NCBI RefSeq assembly: GCF_024029335.1
Contig: NZ_CP097116.1
Coordinates: forward strand, 1,240,001-1,304,000
Source of the DNA: Fructilactobacillus myrtifloralis
GTDB taxonomy: Bacteria; Bacillota; Bacilli; Lactobacillales; Lactobacillaceae
Length of the DNA: 64,000 nt
Direction: 5' to 3'
Shown here: piece after piece, positions 53,602-61,549 of the stretch
How the letters are laid out: each line of letters opens with the position of its first letter
Numbering within the stretch: the first letter of the stretch is position 1
Notes under the pieces: model-generated
What the model was told of the DNA's origin: nothing
Seen by the model: only the letters and a program-made list of their open reading frames with translations
Database searches by the model: none
Program-made: the position numbers and the translations under genes

Positions 53602-53754
53602 TTAGGGCTGATTATTCCGAAAAGCGTGTTCGTTGTCAAACCACAAGTTACCAGTTACCGGGTGATTAGCCACTGGCAATGGAGGTAAAATCCGCATGCC
53701 ACGGCCAATCAGCCATACTTTGAAATCACGAATTATTTTTTTAAATGACGCCAT
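53602..53754 (-). CDS. Possible 50-residue small protein upstream of solA
   Basis: An open frame of 50 codons on the minus strand lies upstream of solA. The N-terminal third is basic and amphipathic (SFKKIIRDFKVWLIGRGM), followed by a Pro-rich segment (LPPLPVANHP) and an ending NLWFDNEHAFRNNQP. Codon use looks like the neighbours, with no stop across the region. No clear ribosome site precedes the ATG. An inverted repeat (AGCATTGAATGCT) lies just before it, and the solA promoter lies inside the frame. It may be real or chance. The family is not recognised. Confidence 0.3.
   Translation of the reverse strand: MASFKKIIRDFKVWLIGRGMRILPPLPVANHPVTGNLWFDNEHAFRNNQP
53611..53639 (-). promoter_or_regulatory. 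Promoter of solA
   Basis: On the minus strand TTGACA (53634-53639) stands 17 bp from AATAAT (53611-53616), about 36 nt before the solA start. Confidence 0.75.
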
Positions 53755-53757
53755 TTC

Positions 53758-53770
53758 AGCATTGAATGCT
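53758..53770. repeat. Palindrome AGCATT-G-AATGCT
   Basis: A perfect 6-bp palindrome with a one-base centre between the small ORF and the T-box promoter, 22 bp upstream of its -35. A candidate operator. Confidence 0.4.
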
Positions 53771-53792
53771 AAATTAATTATTAAAGTTGTGG

Positions 53793-53821
53793 TTGACAGT
53801 TCGTAATTTGACGCTTAAACT
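53793..53821 (+). promoter_or_regulatory. Promoter of the T-box mmuPM operon
   Basis: Consensus TTGACA (53793-53798) and TAAACT (53816-53821) at 17 bp spacing, about 310 nt before mmuP. Confidence 0.88.
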
Positions 53822-53827
53822 AACTTG

Positions 53828-54107
53828 TAATAATAATTAAGCCGAATGCAGTTGAGTAGGTTGGTGCGGTTCCCAGCGAGTCCTTGGGTGGTGTGAAAGG
53901 ATGAAATAAGCCAGCTGAAGATGGACTGTGCAATGGTGGTTGTCTGGTGAATGGTAAGCCGGATGCGGGGTAGTGACCGATACCAGCACTCGGTTATCCC
54001 TGTTGTTGAATGGTGGGTAACTGACGGAGACTTGGTTTGTGAGAATTGAGTGAACAAAGGTGGCACCACGGGAACACCCGTCCTTTTTGAGGACGGGTGT
54101 TTTTTTG
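53828..54107 (+). promoter_or_regulatory. T-box riboswitch, methionine specifier
   Basis: A tRNA-sensing leader. Stem I includes an AGTA (53855-53858), an AG-bulge segment CCAGCGAGTCC, and a GGTG-type loop. The arms CAGT/ACTG and GTTGG/CCAGC enclose a specifier loop reading TGAAG-ATG-G, so the codon is ATG (53921-53923) for methionine. The T-box AAAGGTGGCACCACGGG is at 54056-54072. The terminator ACACCCGTCCT/AGGACGGGTGT with seven T ends at 54107. Uncharged tRNA-Met should stabilise the antiterminator and turn on mmuP-mmuM. The rest of the 53581-54132 gap is described by the promoter and small-ORF entries. Confidence 0.9.
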
Positions 54108-54132
54108 ATTACAGTTAGAAAGAAGGGGTCAC

Positions 54133-55521
54133 TTGGATAAGCAGCATTTAGCCCGAAAAATCTCTGCGGGACAAATTTTGATGATTTCACTAGGGGGCGT
54201 CATTGGAACGGGACTATTTCTTAGTTCTGGATATACCATCCACGAAGCAGGACCACTGGGCACGATTTTGGCGTATTTATTGGGTGCGGTGATTGTATAT
54301 CTGGTCATGCTCTGTTTGGGGGAACTGGCCGTGGCCATGCCAGAAACTGGTTCGTTTCACGTCTACGCCCAGCGTTATTTAGGGCGGAGTACGGGGTTTG
54401 TGGTGGCCTTGTTATACTGGTTAACCTGGACGATTGCACTTGGATCGGAATTCACCGCGGCGGGGTTAATCATGTGGCACTGGTTTCCGGGGATTCCCGT
54501 CTTTGTGTGGAGTGGATTGCTAATGGTGCTAATTTTTGTAATGAATGCCTGCTCCGTCCGGTGGTTTGCCACGGCAGAGGTCTGGTTAGCCAGCATTAAG
54601 GTGATTGCGATTGTGGCCTTTATCGTCCTGGGATCCGGGGTGATCTTGGGCCTGCTTCCGTATCACGGTCACCGTCAGTTCGTAGGGTTAACTAATTTAA
54701 CCCGGAATGGGTGGTTTCCGAACGGCTTTGGGGGCGTGTTTACCACCATGCTGACCGTTAACTTTGCCTTTTCTGGGACCGAATTAATTGGAATTACGGC
54801 CGGCGAAGCACAGCATCCCGCGCAAGCAATTCCCCGGGCGATTCGCACCACGCTGGGCCGGTTAGTGCTCTTCTTCGTGGGGAGCATCGTGGTCATGAGT
54901 GCCCTGGTACCGTACCAGCATGCGGGCGTGCGCGAGAGTCCCTTTGTCACCATCTTTACGGCCATCGGGATCCCCGGTGCTGGGGATGTCATGAACTTTG
55001 TGGTGCTGACGGCCATTATTTCCGCTGCCAATTCGGGACTCTACGCCGCCACGCGAATGTTGTGGTCACTGGCAAATCAGGGAGTTATTCCGGCCGTTTT
55101 CCAACGGACCACGAAACGCGCAATTCCGCTGTATGCCCTGTTAGCAAGCATGGTCGGTGGGATCCTCGCGTTATTGTCAGCAGTCTATGCCGCTGGTTCA
55201 GTCTATTTAGTGCTAGTTTCGATTTCAGGACTGGCCGTCGTCTTTGTGTGGATGGCAATTGCGTTATCGCAAATCCGGTTTCGGCAGCAGTTACTGAAAA
55301 GTGGTAAGCGTGCCGACCAGTTAGCCTTTAAAACTCCCTGGTATCCGTGGCTTTCTTGGTTAGCCTTTGGCCTGTGTTTTGGATCCTGTTGCCTGATTTG
55401 GTTTGATCCGAACCAACGGTTAGCTTTAGAAATCACGGTACCATTTGTTGCCCTTTGTTATGGAGGGCACGCCTTGACGACCGCAATCCAGCAGAGGAGG
55501 AAACAACATGCCAACCACTAA
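54133..55521 (+). CDS. mmuP: Amino acid permease, likely S-methylmethionine/methionine (MmuP-like)
   Basis: An APC-superfamily transporter of 462 residues with about 12 helices. The N-terminal ISLGGVIGTGLFLSSG loop is the amino acid-binding motif, and PETGSFHVYAQRYLG follows. The partner mmuM and the methionine T-box point to S-methylmethionine or methionine as substrate (inference from context; the protein itself fits many APC permeases). TTG 54133 follows GAAGGGG. It overlaps mmuM by 14 nt. Confidence 0.87.
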   Translation: MDKQHLARKISAGQILMISLGGVIGTGLFLSSGYTIHEAGPLGTILAYLLGAVIVYLVMLCLGELAVAMPETGSFHVYAQRYLGRSTGFVVALLYWLTWTIALGSEFTAAGLIMWHWFPGIPVFVWSGLLMVLIFVMNACSVRWFATAEVWLASIKVIAIVAFIVLGSGVILGLLPYHGHRQFVGLTNLTRNGWFPNGFGGVFTTMLTVNFAFSGTELIGITAGEAQHPAQAIPRAIRTTLGRLVLFFVGSIVVMSALVPYQHAGVRESPFVTIFTAIGIPGAGDVMNFVVLTAIISAANSGLYAATRMLWSLANQGVIPAVFQRTTKRAIPLYALLASMVGGILALLSAVYAAGSVYLVLVSISGLAVVFVWMAIALSQIRFRQQLLKSGKRADQLAFKTPWYPWLSWLAFGLCFGSCCLIWFDPNQRLALEITVPFVALCYGGHALTTAIQQRRKQHANH

Positions 55522-56422
55522 TCCAATTACAGCGAGTTTACACACGCCCCTGGTGCTCGATGGAGCAATGGGCACAGAATTAGAGCAGTATGGGGTTAAA
55601 ACTAATGATGCCCTGTGGTCAGCCAATGCCTTATTGACGGACCCGGAAGCCATTTATCAAGTGCATGCCCGGTATTTTCAAGCCGGAGCGGATATCGCAA
55701 TTACCGATACCTATCAGGCTAACGTGGCGGCGTTTGCCCGGGTGGGCATTTCACATTCCCAGGCACTCCAGCTAATCCGGCGGGGAGTGCAGCTCGCCCA
55801 ACAGGCTCGTGCGGATGTGAATCCCCGGGGGTTCGTGGCCGGCTGTGTCGGTCCCTACGGCGCCTACTTAGCCAACGGTGCCGAATACACGGGGGATTAT
55901 CAACTAAGTGCAGCTGAGTACGCAGCGTTTCATACGGAAAAAGTGCAAACCTTACTATCAGCGGGCGTTGACCTACTGTCGGTCGATACGATGCCTAATT
56001 TCTTTGAAATTCAGGTGCTGACTCAGCTTTTAGCGCAGCAGCCTAACTTGGTTCCGACCTGGATTAGTTTGAGCATCCGGGATCCGCAAACGCTGAGCGA
56101 TGGAACCCCGTTAACAACCGTAGTCCAGTGGCTGGATGCTCAGGACGTGGTGAGTGGAATTGGGGTAAACTGTACGGATTTTGCCCAAATTTTACCAGCC
56201 ATTCAAACCATTCGTGCTCAGTCCGAGAAACCGATCGTAGTTTATCCCAATCCGGGGGATCACTACGATCCCCATACCAAAACGTGGACCCCGGTTCCGC
56301 ACGCCTTAACGTTTGCGGAGGTGGTCCCGAGTTGGTTAGCGGCGGGAGCCACTATTATTGGCGGGTGTTGTCGCACCACACCAGCCGATATTGCACAAAT
56401 TACTACCTTATTAAAAAAGTAA
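55508..56422 (+). CDS. mmuM: Homocysteine S-methyltransferase MmuM
   Basis: A 304-residue zinc enzyme that moves a methyl group from S-methylmethionine (or a similar donor) to homocysteine, giving methionine. The N-terminal VLDGAMGTELEQYG, the zinc cysteine in GVNCTDF, and the pair in GGCCRTTP are all present. ATG 55508 follows GAGGAGGAA inside the end of mmuP. A plant-feeding or plant-juice lifestyle would provide S-methylmethionine. Confidence 0.94.
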   Translation: MPTTNPITASLHTPLVLDGAMGTELEQYGVKTNDALWSANALLTDPEAIYQVHARYFQAGADIAITDTYQANVAAFARVGISHSQALQLIRRGVQLAQQARADVNPRGFVAGCVGPYGAYLANGAEYTGDYQLSAAEYAAFHTEKVQTLLSAGVDLLSVDTMPNFFEIQVLTQLLAQQPNLVPTWISLSIRDPQTLSDGTPLTTVVQWLDAQDVVSGIGVNCTDFAQILPAIQTIRAQSEKPIVVYPNPGDHYDPHTKTWTPVPHALTFAEVVPSWLAAGATIIGGCCRTTPADIAQITTLLKK

Positions 56423-56476
56423 TGGCAAAAACAGACCATTGTGCTAAAATATGCAACAACGACTGGAGGGATTGTG

Positions 56477-57400
56477 ATGACACGCAAAATTGGAATTATT
56501 GGAAGCGGGCACGTCGGGGCAACCCTGGCGCATATTATTGTTGCCAACGGGTTCGCCGATGAATTGGTGTTGATTGATTAAAATGAGGCGAAGGTCACGG
56601 CCGATGCAATTGACCTGCGCGAAGCGCTACCGAATTTGCCGTTTCACACGGCAATCACGGTTAATGACTACGCCGCGCTCGGGGATGCAGACATCGTGGT
56701 TTCGGCATTAGGGAAGATTAGCCTGAACGATGGCGATAAGGAAGATCGGTTTTCTGAATTAGACTTTAACAGTCAACAGGTTAAGGCTGTGGCACCTCGG
56801 ATTCGAGATTCCGGGTTCAACGGGATTTTGGTGGTTATTTCCAATCCAGTGGATGCCATCACCCAAATGAACCAACAAATCACGGGCCTACCGCGGAAAC
56901 ACGTGCTGGGGACTGGAACGATGCTTGATTCGGCTCGGATGAAGCGGGCGGTGGCGGACAAGCTCGGCATTGATTCACGGGCGGTCACCGGCTATAACCT
57001 GGGTGAACATGGGAACTCGCAGTTTACCGCTTGGTCAACGGTGCGGGCTTTGGATCAACCGCTGACCGAACTGGCGCATACCCGGAACTTGGATTTGACG
57101 GCCTTAGATCATGAAGCCCGGCACGGTGGTTATGCGATTTTCAATGGTAAGGGCTACACGAACTTTGGGATTGCCACGTCAGCGAGTCGGCTCATTAACG
57201 TGATTTATTCAGATGCCAAAGCGGTGCTGCCGGTTTCTAACTACCGGGACCAGTACGATGTTTATTTGTCTCATCCGGTAATCGTGGGACGGGACGGAGT
57301 GATTGCGGACGTGCCGCTCCATTTGACCGAGGAAGAATTAGCTAAGCTCCAAAAGTCGGCAGACTTCATTAGAACTAACTACGAAAAGTATCAAAATTAG
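56477..57400 (+). pseudogene. L-2-hydroxyisocaproate dehydrogenase-like gene broken by an in-frame stop
   Basis: A lactate/malate dehydrogenase superfamily gene. ATG 56477 follows TGGAGGG and encodes the Rossmann start TRKIGIIGSGHVGATLAHII. At codon 35 a TAA (56579-56581) interrupts the sequence right after the acidic NAD-binding Asp of VLID. The frame is intact after it to 57400, with NPVDAI, GTGTMLDSARMK and the catalytic GEHGNSQFTAWS. The full length would be about 307 residues, close to HicDH of Weissella confusa. A single AAA-to-TAA change would explain the stop; a sequencing error is possible. HicDH-type enzymes reduce branched 2-keto acids and the keto acid of methionine. An extended -10 (TGCTAAAAT, 56442-56450) precedes it. 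Confidence 0.9.
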
Positions 57401-57435
57401 GTGATTAAAGATTTTAAAATATTAATAAGTATACA

Positions 57436-57476
57436 AAAATGCGATTCGAAAATTTTATTTTTGAATCGCATTTTTT
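57436..57476. terminator. Bidirectional terminator between the broken dehydrogenase and the AT-rich gene
   Basis: AAAAATGCGATTC and GAATCGCATTTTT flank an AT loop. It can end transcripts of both convergent genes. Confidence 0.9.
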
Positions 57477-57492
57477 ATTTATAAGTTGAACT

Positions 57493-57870
57493 TTATTGGA
57501 AACTAGCATATAAACAATAAGATCCATTTATTTTCTGAATAAAAACAAACACTTTTATATTATTTAAATTTTCTTGTTTAATATAATCTGGATGGTATAT
57601 TCTATTTTTTATTATTTCACTAGATTTATTGTCTATATCATTAAAAAAATCATTAAAATCGCAATCGATTTGTTCCACCGGATCTCCATATGGTTGGCCA
57701 ACTGAAATTTTAAAATTATTGAATTCATTAATGTTTATTTTCTTTAGTTTAATTAAGAAATTTATATCATTCCAATGACCTGCATCAATATCTTCAACAC
57801 TGTTTAAATTATCTTTGAAAGCTTTCTTTATAAATTCTTTTCTATTTTTTTTAAGATTAGTATTTTCCAA
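57493..57870 (-). CDS. AT-rich orphan protein downstream of nrdF
   Basis: A hydrophilic protein of about 125 residues, unlike any family I know. It is rich in Asn, Ile, Lys and Asp, with no membrane helix or signal, and contains KISVGQPYGDPVEQIDCDF-like acidic stretches and an end KINGSYCLYASFQ. Its base composition is clearly more AT-rich than its neighbours, which suggests horizontal transfer. The start is taken as TTG 57870, with AGGA 8 nt upstream; the ATG at 57918 overlaps nrdF. It lies 16 nt after nrdF on the same strand and before a terminator, so it is likely transcribed with nrdHEF. A small acidic protein of this kind could be an immunity protein, but this is a guess. Confidence 0.65.
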   Translation of the reverse strand: MENTNLKKNRKEFIKKAFKDNLNSVEDIDAGHWNDINFLIKLKKININEFNNFKISVGQPYGDPVEQIDCDFNDFFNDIDNKSSEIIKNRIYHPDYIKQENLNNIKVFVFIQKINGSYCLYASFQ

Positions 57871-57886
57871 ATTATAATTCCTACTT

Positions 57887-58900
57887 TTATTTATTATGAT
57901 GGTGTTCCCACGAATCAATCTTGTAATCTTCGTCGGTCATTGCTTCCACGTTTCCGAGCCGGTAGCCATTGCCGACTTCTGAAAAGAAGTCATGGTTTAC
58001 GGTGGAGGTGGAAATGCCGTTCATTACCACGGGGTTTACGTCTTCCGCGGTGTCAGGGAACATTGGATCTTGTCCGAGATTCATCAGGGCTTTGTTAGCA
58101 TTGTACCGAATGAAGGTTAGGACCTTATCAGTCCAGCCCACTTGGTCATAGAGCAGGTGGGTGTACTTTTCTTCATTCTCATAGAGATCGTATAAGAAGC
58201 TGTACATCCAGTCCTTGAGCGCTTGCTGCTCATTAGTACTTAGTTGGTTAAATTCGGCTTGGAACTTGTAGCCAATGTAGGTTCCGTGAACCGATTCATC
58301 CCGAATAATCAACTTGATGATTTCAGCAACGTTGGTGAGTTGGTTATGACCAAGGTACCAGAGGGGCGTGAAGAATCCGGAGTAAAAGAGGAAGGTTTCC
58401 AGGAAAACACTGGAAATTTTCTTTTTAAGGGGACTCTCATCATCGTGGTAGAGGGTGTAAATGCGCTTGGTTTTATTCTGCAGGAATTCTTCTGAATCAC
58501 TCCAGGCAAAAATTTCACTAATTTCCTTTGGCGTATTCAACGTGGAAAAAATCGTGGAATAACTTTTAGCGTGCACCGATTCCATGAATTGGATGTTGTT
58601 TAATACGGCGATCTCGTGTTGTGTTTTGGCGTTTACCCGTAAGGCTGCCATCCCGTCCTGGGACTGAAGGGTATCTAACAGGGTCAGTCCCCCAAACACG
58701 TGGCCCACTAACCATTTGTGGTCATCGTCAAGTTCACGCCAGTCCTTTAAATCATTAGAAACCGGGACCCGCGTATCGAGCCAAAATTGTTCCGTGAGCT
58801 TGTGCCACGTGGCCTTATCAATCTCATCTGAGACCTCATTCCAGTTAATCGCTTCGTAGTTCCCATCCCATTTTCCGGTTAATACTTTGTTAAGATCCAT
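57887..58900 (-). CDS. nrdF: Class Ib ribonucleotide reductase, radical subunit NrdF
   Basis: The 337-residue beta subunit holds the diiron or dimanganese tyrosyl cofactor. Metal ligands are visible in LLDTLQSQDG, MESVHAKSYS (with the radical Tyr nearby), TFLFYSGFF and RDESVHGTYIG. It generates the radical for NrdE. It starts behind AAGGAGAA on the minus strand, 14 nt after nrdE. The companion flavodoxin NrdI, needed for the manganese cofactor, is not in this cluster. Confidence 0.97.
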   Translation of the reverse strand: MDLNKVLTGKWDGNYEAINWNEVSDEIDKATWHKLTEQFWLDTRVPVSNDLKDWRELDDDHKWLVGHVFGGLTLLDTLQSQDGMAALRVNAKTQHEIAVLNNIQFMESVHAKSYSTIFSTLNTPKEISEIFAWSDSEEFLQNKTKRIYTLYHDDESPLKKKISSVFLETFLFYSGFFTPLWYLGHNQLTNVAEIIKLIIRDESVHGTYIGYKFQAEFNQLSTNEQQALKDWMYSFLYDLYENEEKYTHLLYDQVGWTDKVLTFIRYNANKALMNLGQDPMFPDTAEDVNPVVMNGISTSTVNHDFFSEVGNGYRLGNVEAMTDEDYKIDSWEHHHNK

Positions 58901-58914
58901 GACCTGTTCTCCTT

Positions 58915-61083
58915 CTAAATGACGCAGCTTTCACATTCGTTGGCGCCCACTGTATCGTTATTATCGGTAAACGTCCGCACGTAGTAAATGGATTTGATGC
59001 CCTTGAAATGAGCGTAGTTTCTGAGAATGGTTAAGTCCCGGGTTGACATTTTGTCAGAACGCCCGTCCTTCCACTCGTACATCCCGGCGGGAATCGTTGA
59101 GCGCATGAACATCGTCATACTCAAGCTCTGATCCACGTGTTTTTGGGCAGCGGCATAGATATCAATTTCCTTACGCATGTCAACGTCATAGGCCGATTCA
59201 TAGTACTTGAGGGTGTCGTTGGAAAGGTAGGGAGCGGGGTAGAAAATGGTCCCGATTTTGGCTTCCTGCCGTTCTTCAATCCGACTCACGATCGGAGCGA
59301 GACTAGCTGTGGCATCACCGATGTAAGAGGTGGAGCCGTTGGGAGCAACAGCTAACCGGTTTTGGTGGTACAGCCCGTCTTGCATGACCGCTTCTTTAAG
59401 GTTAGCCCAGTCTTCAGGGCTCGGGATGAAGGTCTCTGCAAACAGTTCCTTGACCCGGTCGGAAGTGGGACCCCAGTCCCGGTCTACGTACTGATCAAAG
59501 TAACTACCGTCGGCGTACTTGCTATTTTCAAAGTTATGGAAAGTTTGATTCCGTTCCTTCGCTAACTTGTTTGAAGCAACTAAGCTCCAGTAGTTAAGGA
59601 GCATGAAGTAAACGCTCGTGAATTCAATTGATTCTTCCGACCCATAGTACATGTGGTGCAAAGCAAAGTACGAGTGCAACCCCATGGCTCCAAGGCCGAT
59701 GGAATGACTCAAGTCATTGCCGTGGCGAATCGAGGGAACCGTGTTAATTTGACTGATGTCAGTCACAAAGGTCAGGGCCCGGACCATGGATTCAACTGAT
59801 TTTCCAAAGTCGGGCGATTGCATCAAGTTCACAACGTTCGTGGAACCAAGGTTACAGGACACGTCCGTTCCCAGTTTTTCGTATTGTTGTTCATCGTTAA
59901 TGATGGACGGGGTTTGCACCTGCATAATTTCTGAACACAGGTTACTCATCACAATTTTTCCGTCAATGGGATTGTCCCGGTTGGCCGTATCAATGTTGAT
60001 GATGTAGGGATAACCAGATTCCTGTTGTAACTTACCAATCTCCGTTTCAAGGTCGCGGGCCTTGATGAATTTCTTGTGAATCTGGTCGTTGTTAACTAAG
60101 TTGTCGTACTCCTGCGTAATGTCAACGTAGGAGAAGGGAACCCCGTAGACCTGTTCTACGTCATAAGGACTAAAGAGGGCCATGTCAGCATCTGCTGCTG
60201 CTAATTCATAGAATTTATCGGGAACCGTCACTCCTAACGAGAGGGTGTTAATCCGAATTTTTTCGTCGGCATTTTCCTTTTTAACGGCTAAGAAATCACT
60301 AATATCTGGGTGAAAGACACTCAGATAAACTACTCCGGCTCCCTGCCGTTGCCCCAGTTGGTTAGAATAGCTAAAGCTGTCTTCCAACAACTTCATAACC
60401 GGCATTACTCCGCTGGCAGCTCCGTCAATGTGCTTGATGGGATCGCCGGCGGCCCGTAGGTTATTAAGGTTAATCCCAACTCCGCCACCAATTTTAGAAA
60501 GTTGGAGGGCGGAATTAATCGTCCGGCCAATGCTATTCATATCATCGGTTGACTGAATTAAGAAACAGGAAACAAACTCTCCCCGGCGTTTTTTACCGGC
60601 GTTTAAAAAGGTCGGCGTGGCCGGTTGGAACCGTTGATGAATTAGTTCGTCCGCCAGGCTCATAGCCAGGTCTTGATCGCCATGGGCGAGGTACAGGGCG
60701 TTCATGGCCGTCCGGTCGATGTAGCTTTCGAGGTATTGATTGCCATCGTTAGTTTTAAGCGCATACTGCGCATAAAATTTGTAAGCAGCCATAAAGGAAT
60801 GAAAGTGAAAATTCTGGCTGTTTAAGTAGGAGTACAGCTTTTCGATAAACTCACTCGGATACAGTTGCAGAAATTCGGCTTCCACGTAATCGTGGTTAAT
60901 GAGGTAGTCAAACCGGTCGCTGAGGGACTTAAAGTGAACGGTATTAGGAGCGACATTTTCCTTTAAAAAGGCGTCTAGTGCTTCTTGGTCCTTATCCAGC
61001 CGGATTTTACCATCCTTCGTTGGAATGTTAATTTCGTTATTTAACCGAAAATAACTGGCATCCGTGTGGTCTTTTAATGACAT
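58915..61083 (-). CDS. nrdE: Class Ib ribonucleotide reductase, catalytic subunit NrdE
   Basis: The 722-residue alpha subunit reduces ribonucleoside diphosphates. Active-site cysteines are in VSCFLIQST, SNLCSEIMQ and VSCNLGS, and the C-terminal redox pair is CESC, read by NrdH. It has no N-terminal ATP cone as seen in class Ia. It starts behind AAGGGGAA. The order is nrdH-nrdE-nrdF on the minus strand. Confidence 0.97.
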   Translation of the reverse strand: MSLKDHTDASYFRLNNEINIPTKDGKIRLDKDQEALDAFLKENVAPNTVHFKSLSDRFDYLINHDYVEAEFLQLYPSEFIEKLYSYLNSQNFHFHSFMAAYKFYAQYALKTNDGNQYLESYIDRTAMNALYLAHGDQDLAMSLADELIHQRFQPATPTFLNAGKKRRGEFVSCFLIQSTDDMNSIGRTINSALQLSKIGGGVGINLNNLRAAGDPIKHIDGAASGVMPVMKLLEDSFSYSNQLGQRQGAGVVYLSVFHPDISDFLAVKKENADEKIRINTLSLGVTVPDKFYELAAADADMALFSPYDVEQVYGVPFSYVDITQEYDNLVNNDQIHKKFIKARDLETEIGKLQQESGYPYIINIDTANRDNPIDGKIVMSNLCSEIMQVQTPSIINDEQQYEKLGTDVSCNLGSTNVVNLMQSPDFGKSVESMVRALTFVTDISQINTVPSIRHGNDLSHSIGLGAMGLHSYFALHHMYYGSEESIEFTSVYFMLLNYWSLVASNKLAKERNQTFHNFENSKYADGSYFDQYVDRDWGPTSDRVKELFAETFIPSPEDWANLKEAVMQDGLYHQNRLAVAPNGSTSYIGDATASLAPIVSRIEERQEAKIGTIFYPAPYLSNDTLKYYESAYDVDMRKEIDIYAAAQKHVDQSLSMTMFMRSTIPAGMYEWKDGRSDKMSTRDLTILRNYAHFKGIKSIYYVRTFTDNNDTVGANECESCVI

Positions 61084-61149
61084 GTGCTGATTCCCCTTAT
61101 TATTTGTAATTAATTAATATTTTTTAATGTGTATAATGAAAGTAATGAA

Positions 61150-61395
61150 TTAGGCGGTTAAAAGTGCGTCAACTAATTTTTGTAGTTGATCGGGACGAAA
61201 CCCACCAAATGAATCAATTATTTCGGATTCAACCACTGGAACCGCTTGAAAGCCCTGCGCTTTTAAGTAGGGAATTAGGTCGGGATTTTCACTGGTATTC
61301 TGTTCCGTGAAATCCACGTTGTGTTCGGTCAAAAACCGCTTGGTCATTTTGCATTGAATGCAATTATCCTTGGTGTAGACGGTAATTTGTTTCAT
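61150..61395 (-). CDS. nrdH: NrdH redoxin (glutaredoxin-like)
   Basis: An 81-residue electron donor for NrdEF with CIQC (residues 12-15), the TENTSE-like loop and the FGGFRPDQL ending of NrdH proteins. It is reduced by thioredoxin reductase. AAGGAG precedes the start. First gene of the nrd operon. Confidence 0.95.
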   Translation of the reverse strand: MKQITVYTKDNCIQCKMTKRFLTEHNVDFTEQNTSENPDLIPYLKAQGFQAVPVVESEIIDSFGGFRPDQLQKLVDALLTA

Positions 61396-61429
61396 GATTC
61401 GACTCCTTCTTTCGTTTAACTATGCTTTG

Positions 61430-61457
61430 ATTCTACTCTTAAATTGGATTCTTTCAA
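61430..61457 (-). promoter_or_regulatory. Promoter of nrdHEF
   Basis: On the minus strand TTGAAA (61452-61457) stands 16 bp from TAGAAT (61430-61435), 35 nt before nrdH. Confidence 0.75.
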
Positions 61458-61465
61458 CCACAAAA

Positions 61466-61513
61466 ACACCACATGTAGTGGTTCCTGGTTGGGGAACACA
61501 CTACATGTGGTAT
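61466..61513. promoter_or_regulatory. Pair of NrdR-like boxes
   Basis: ACACCACATGTAGTGG (61466-61481) and ACACTACATGTGGTAT (61498-61513) are near-palindromes close to the NrdR consensus (ACAC-w-A-t-AT-a-T-w-GTGT). They start 32 bp apart, about three helical turns, as usual for paired NrdR boxes. Each is largely the reverse complement of the other. They lie just upstream of the nrdHEF -35 and within the promoter region of the divergent methyltransferase. Confidence 0.85.
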
Positions 61514-61549
61514 GTGAAACAAAATATTAAATTTAAAGGACGTGTTACT

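Noticed and set aside
56128-56562. 144-codon frame across the mmuM-dehydrogenase junction
   Set aside because: It runs in another frame of mmuM and the dehydrogenase, with Cys/Trp-rich noise and no start site.
56579-56581. Stop codon as programmed readthrough or recoding
   Set aside because: No hairpin or slippery sequence is visible after it; a simple nonsense change or a sequence error is more likely.
61394-61549. N-terminal extension of the methyltransferase through the NrdR box region
   Set aside because: GTG 61550 has a proper AAAGGA site and the extension crosses operators; it begins with hydrophobic noise.
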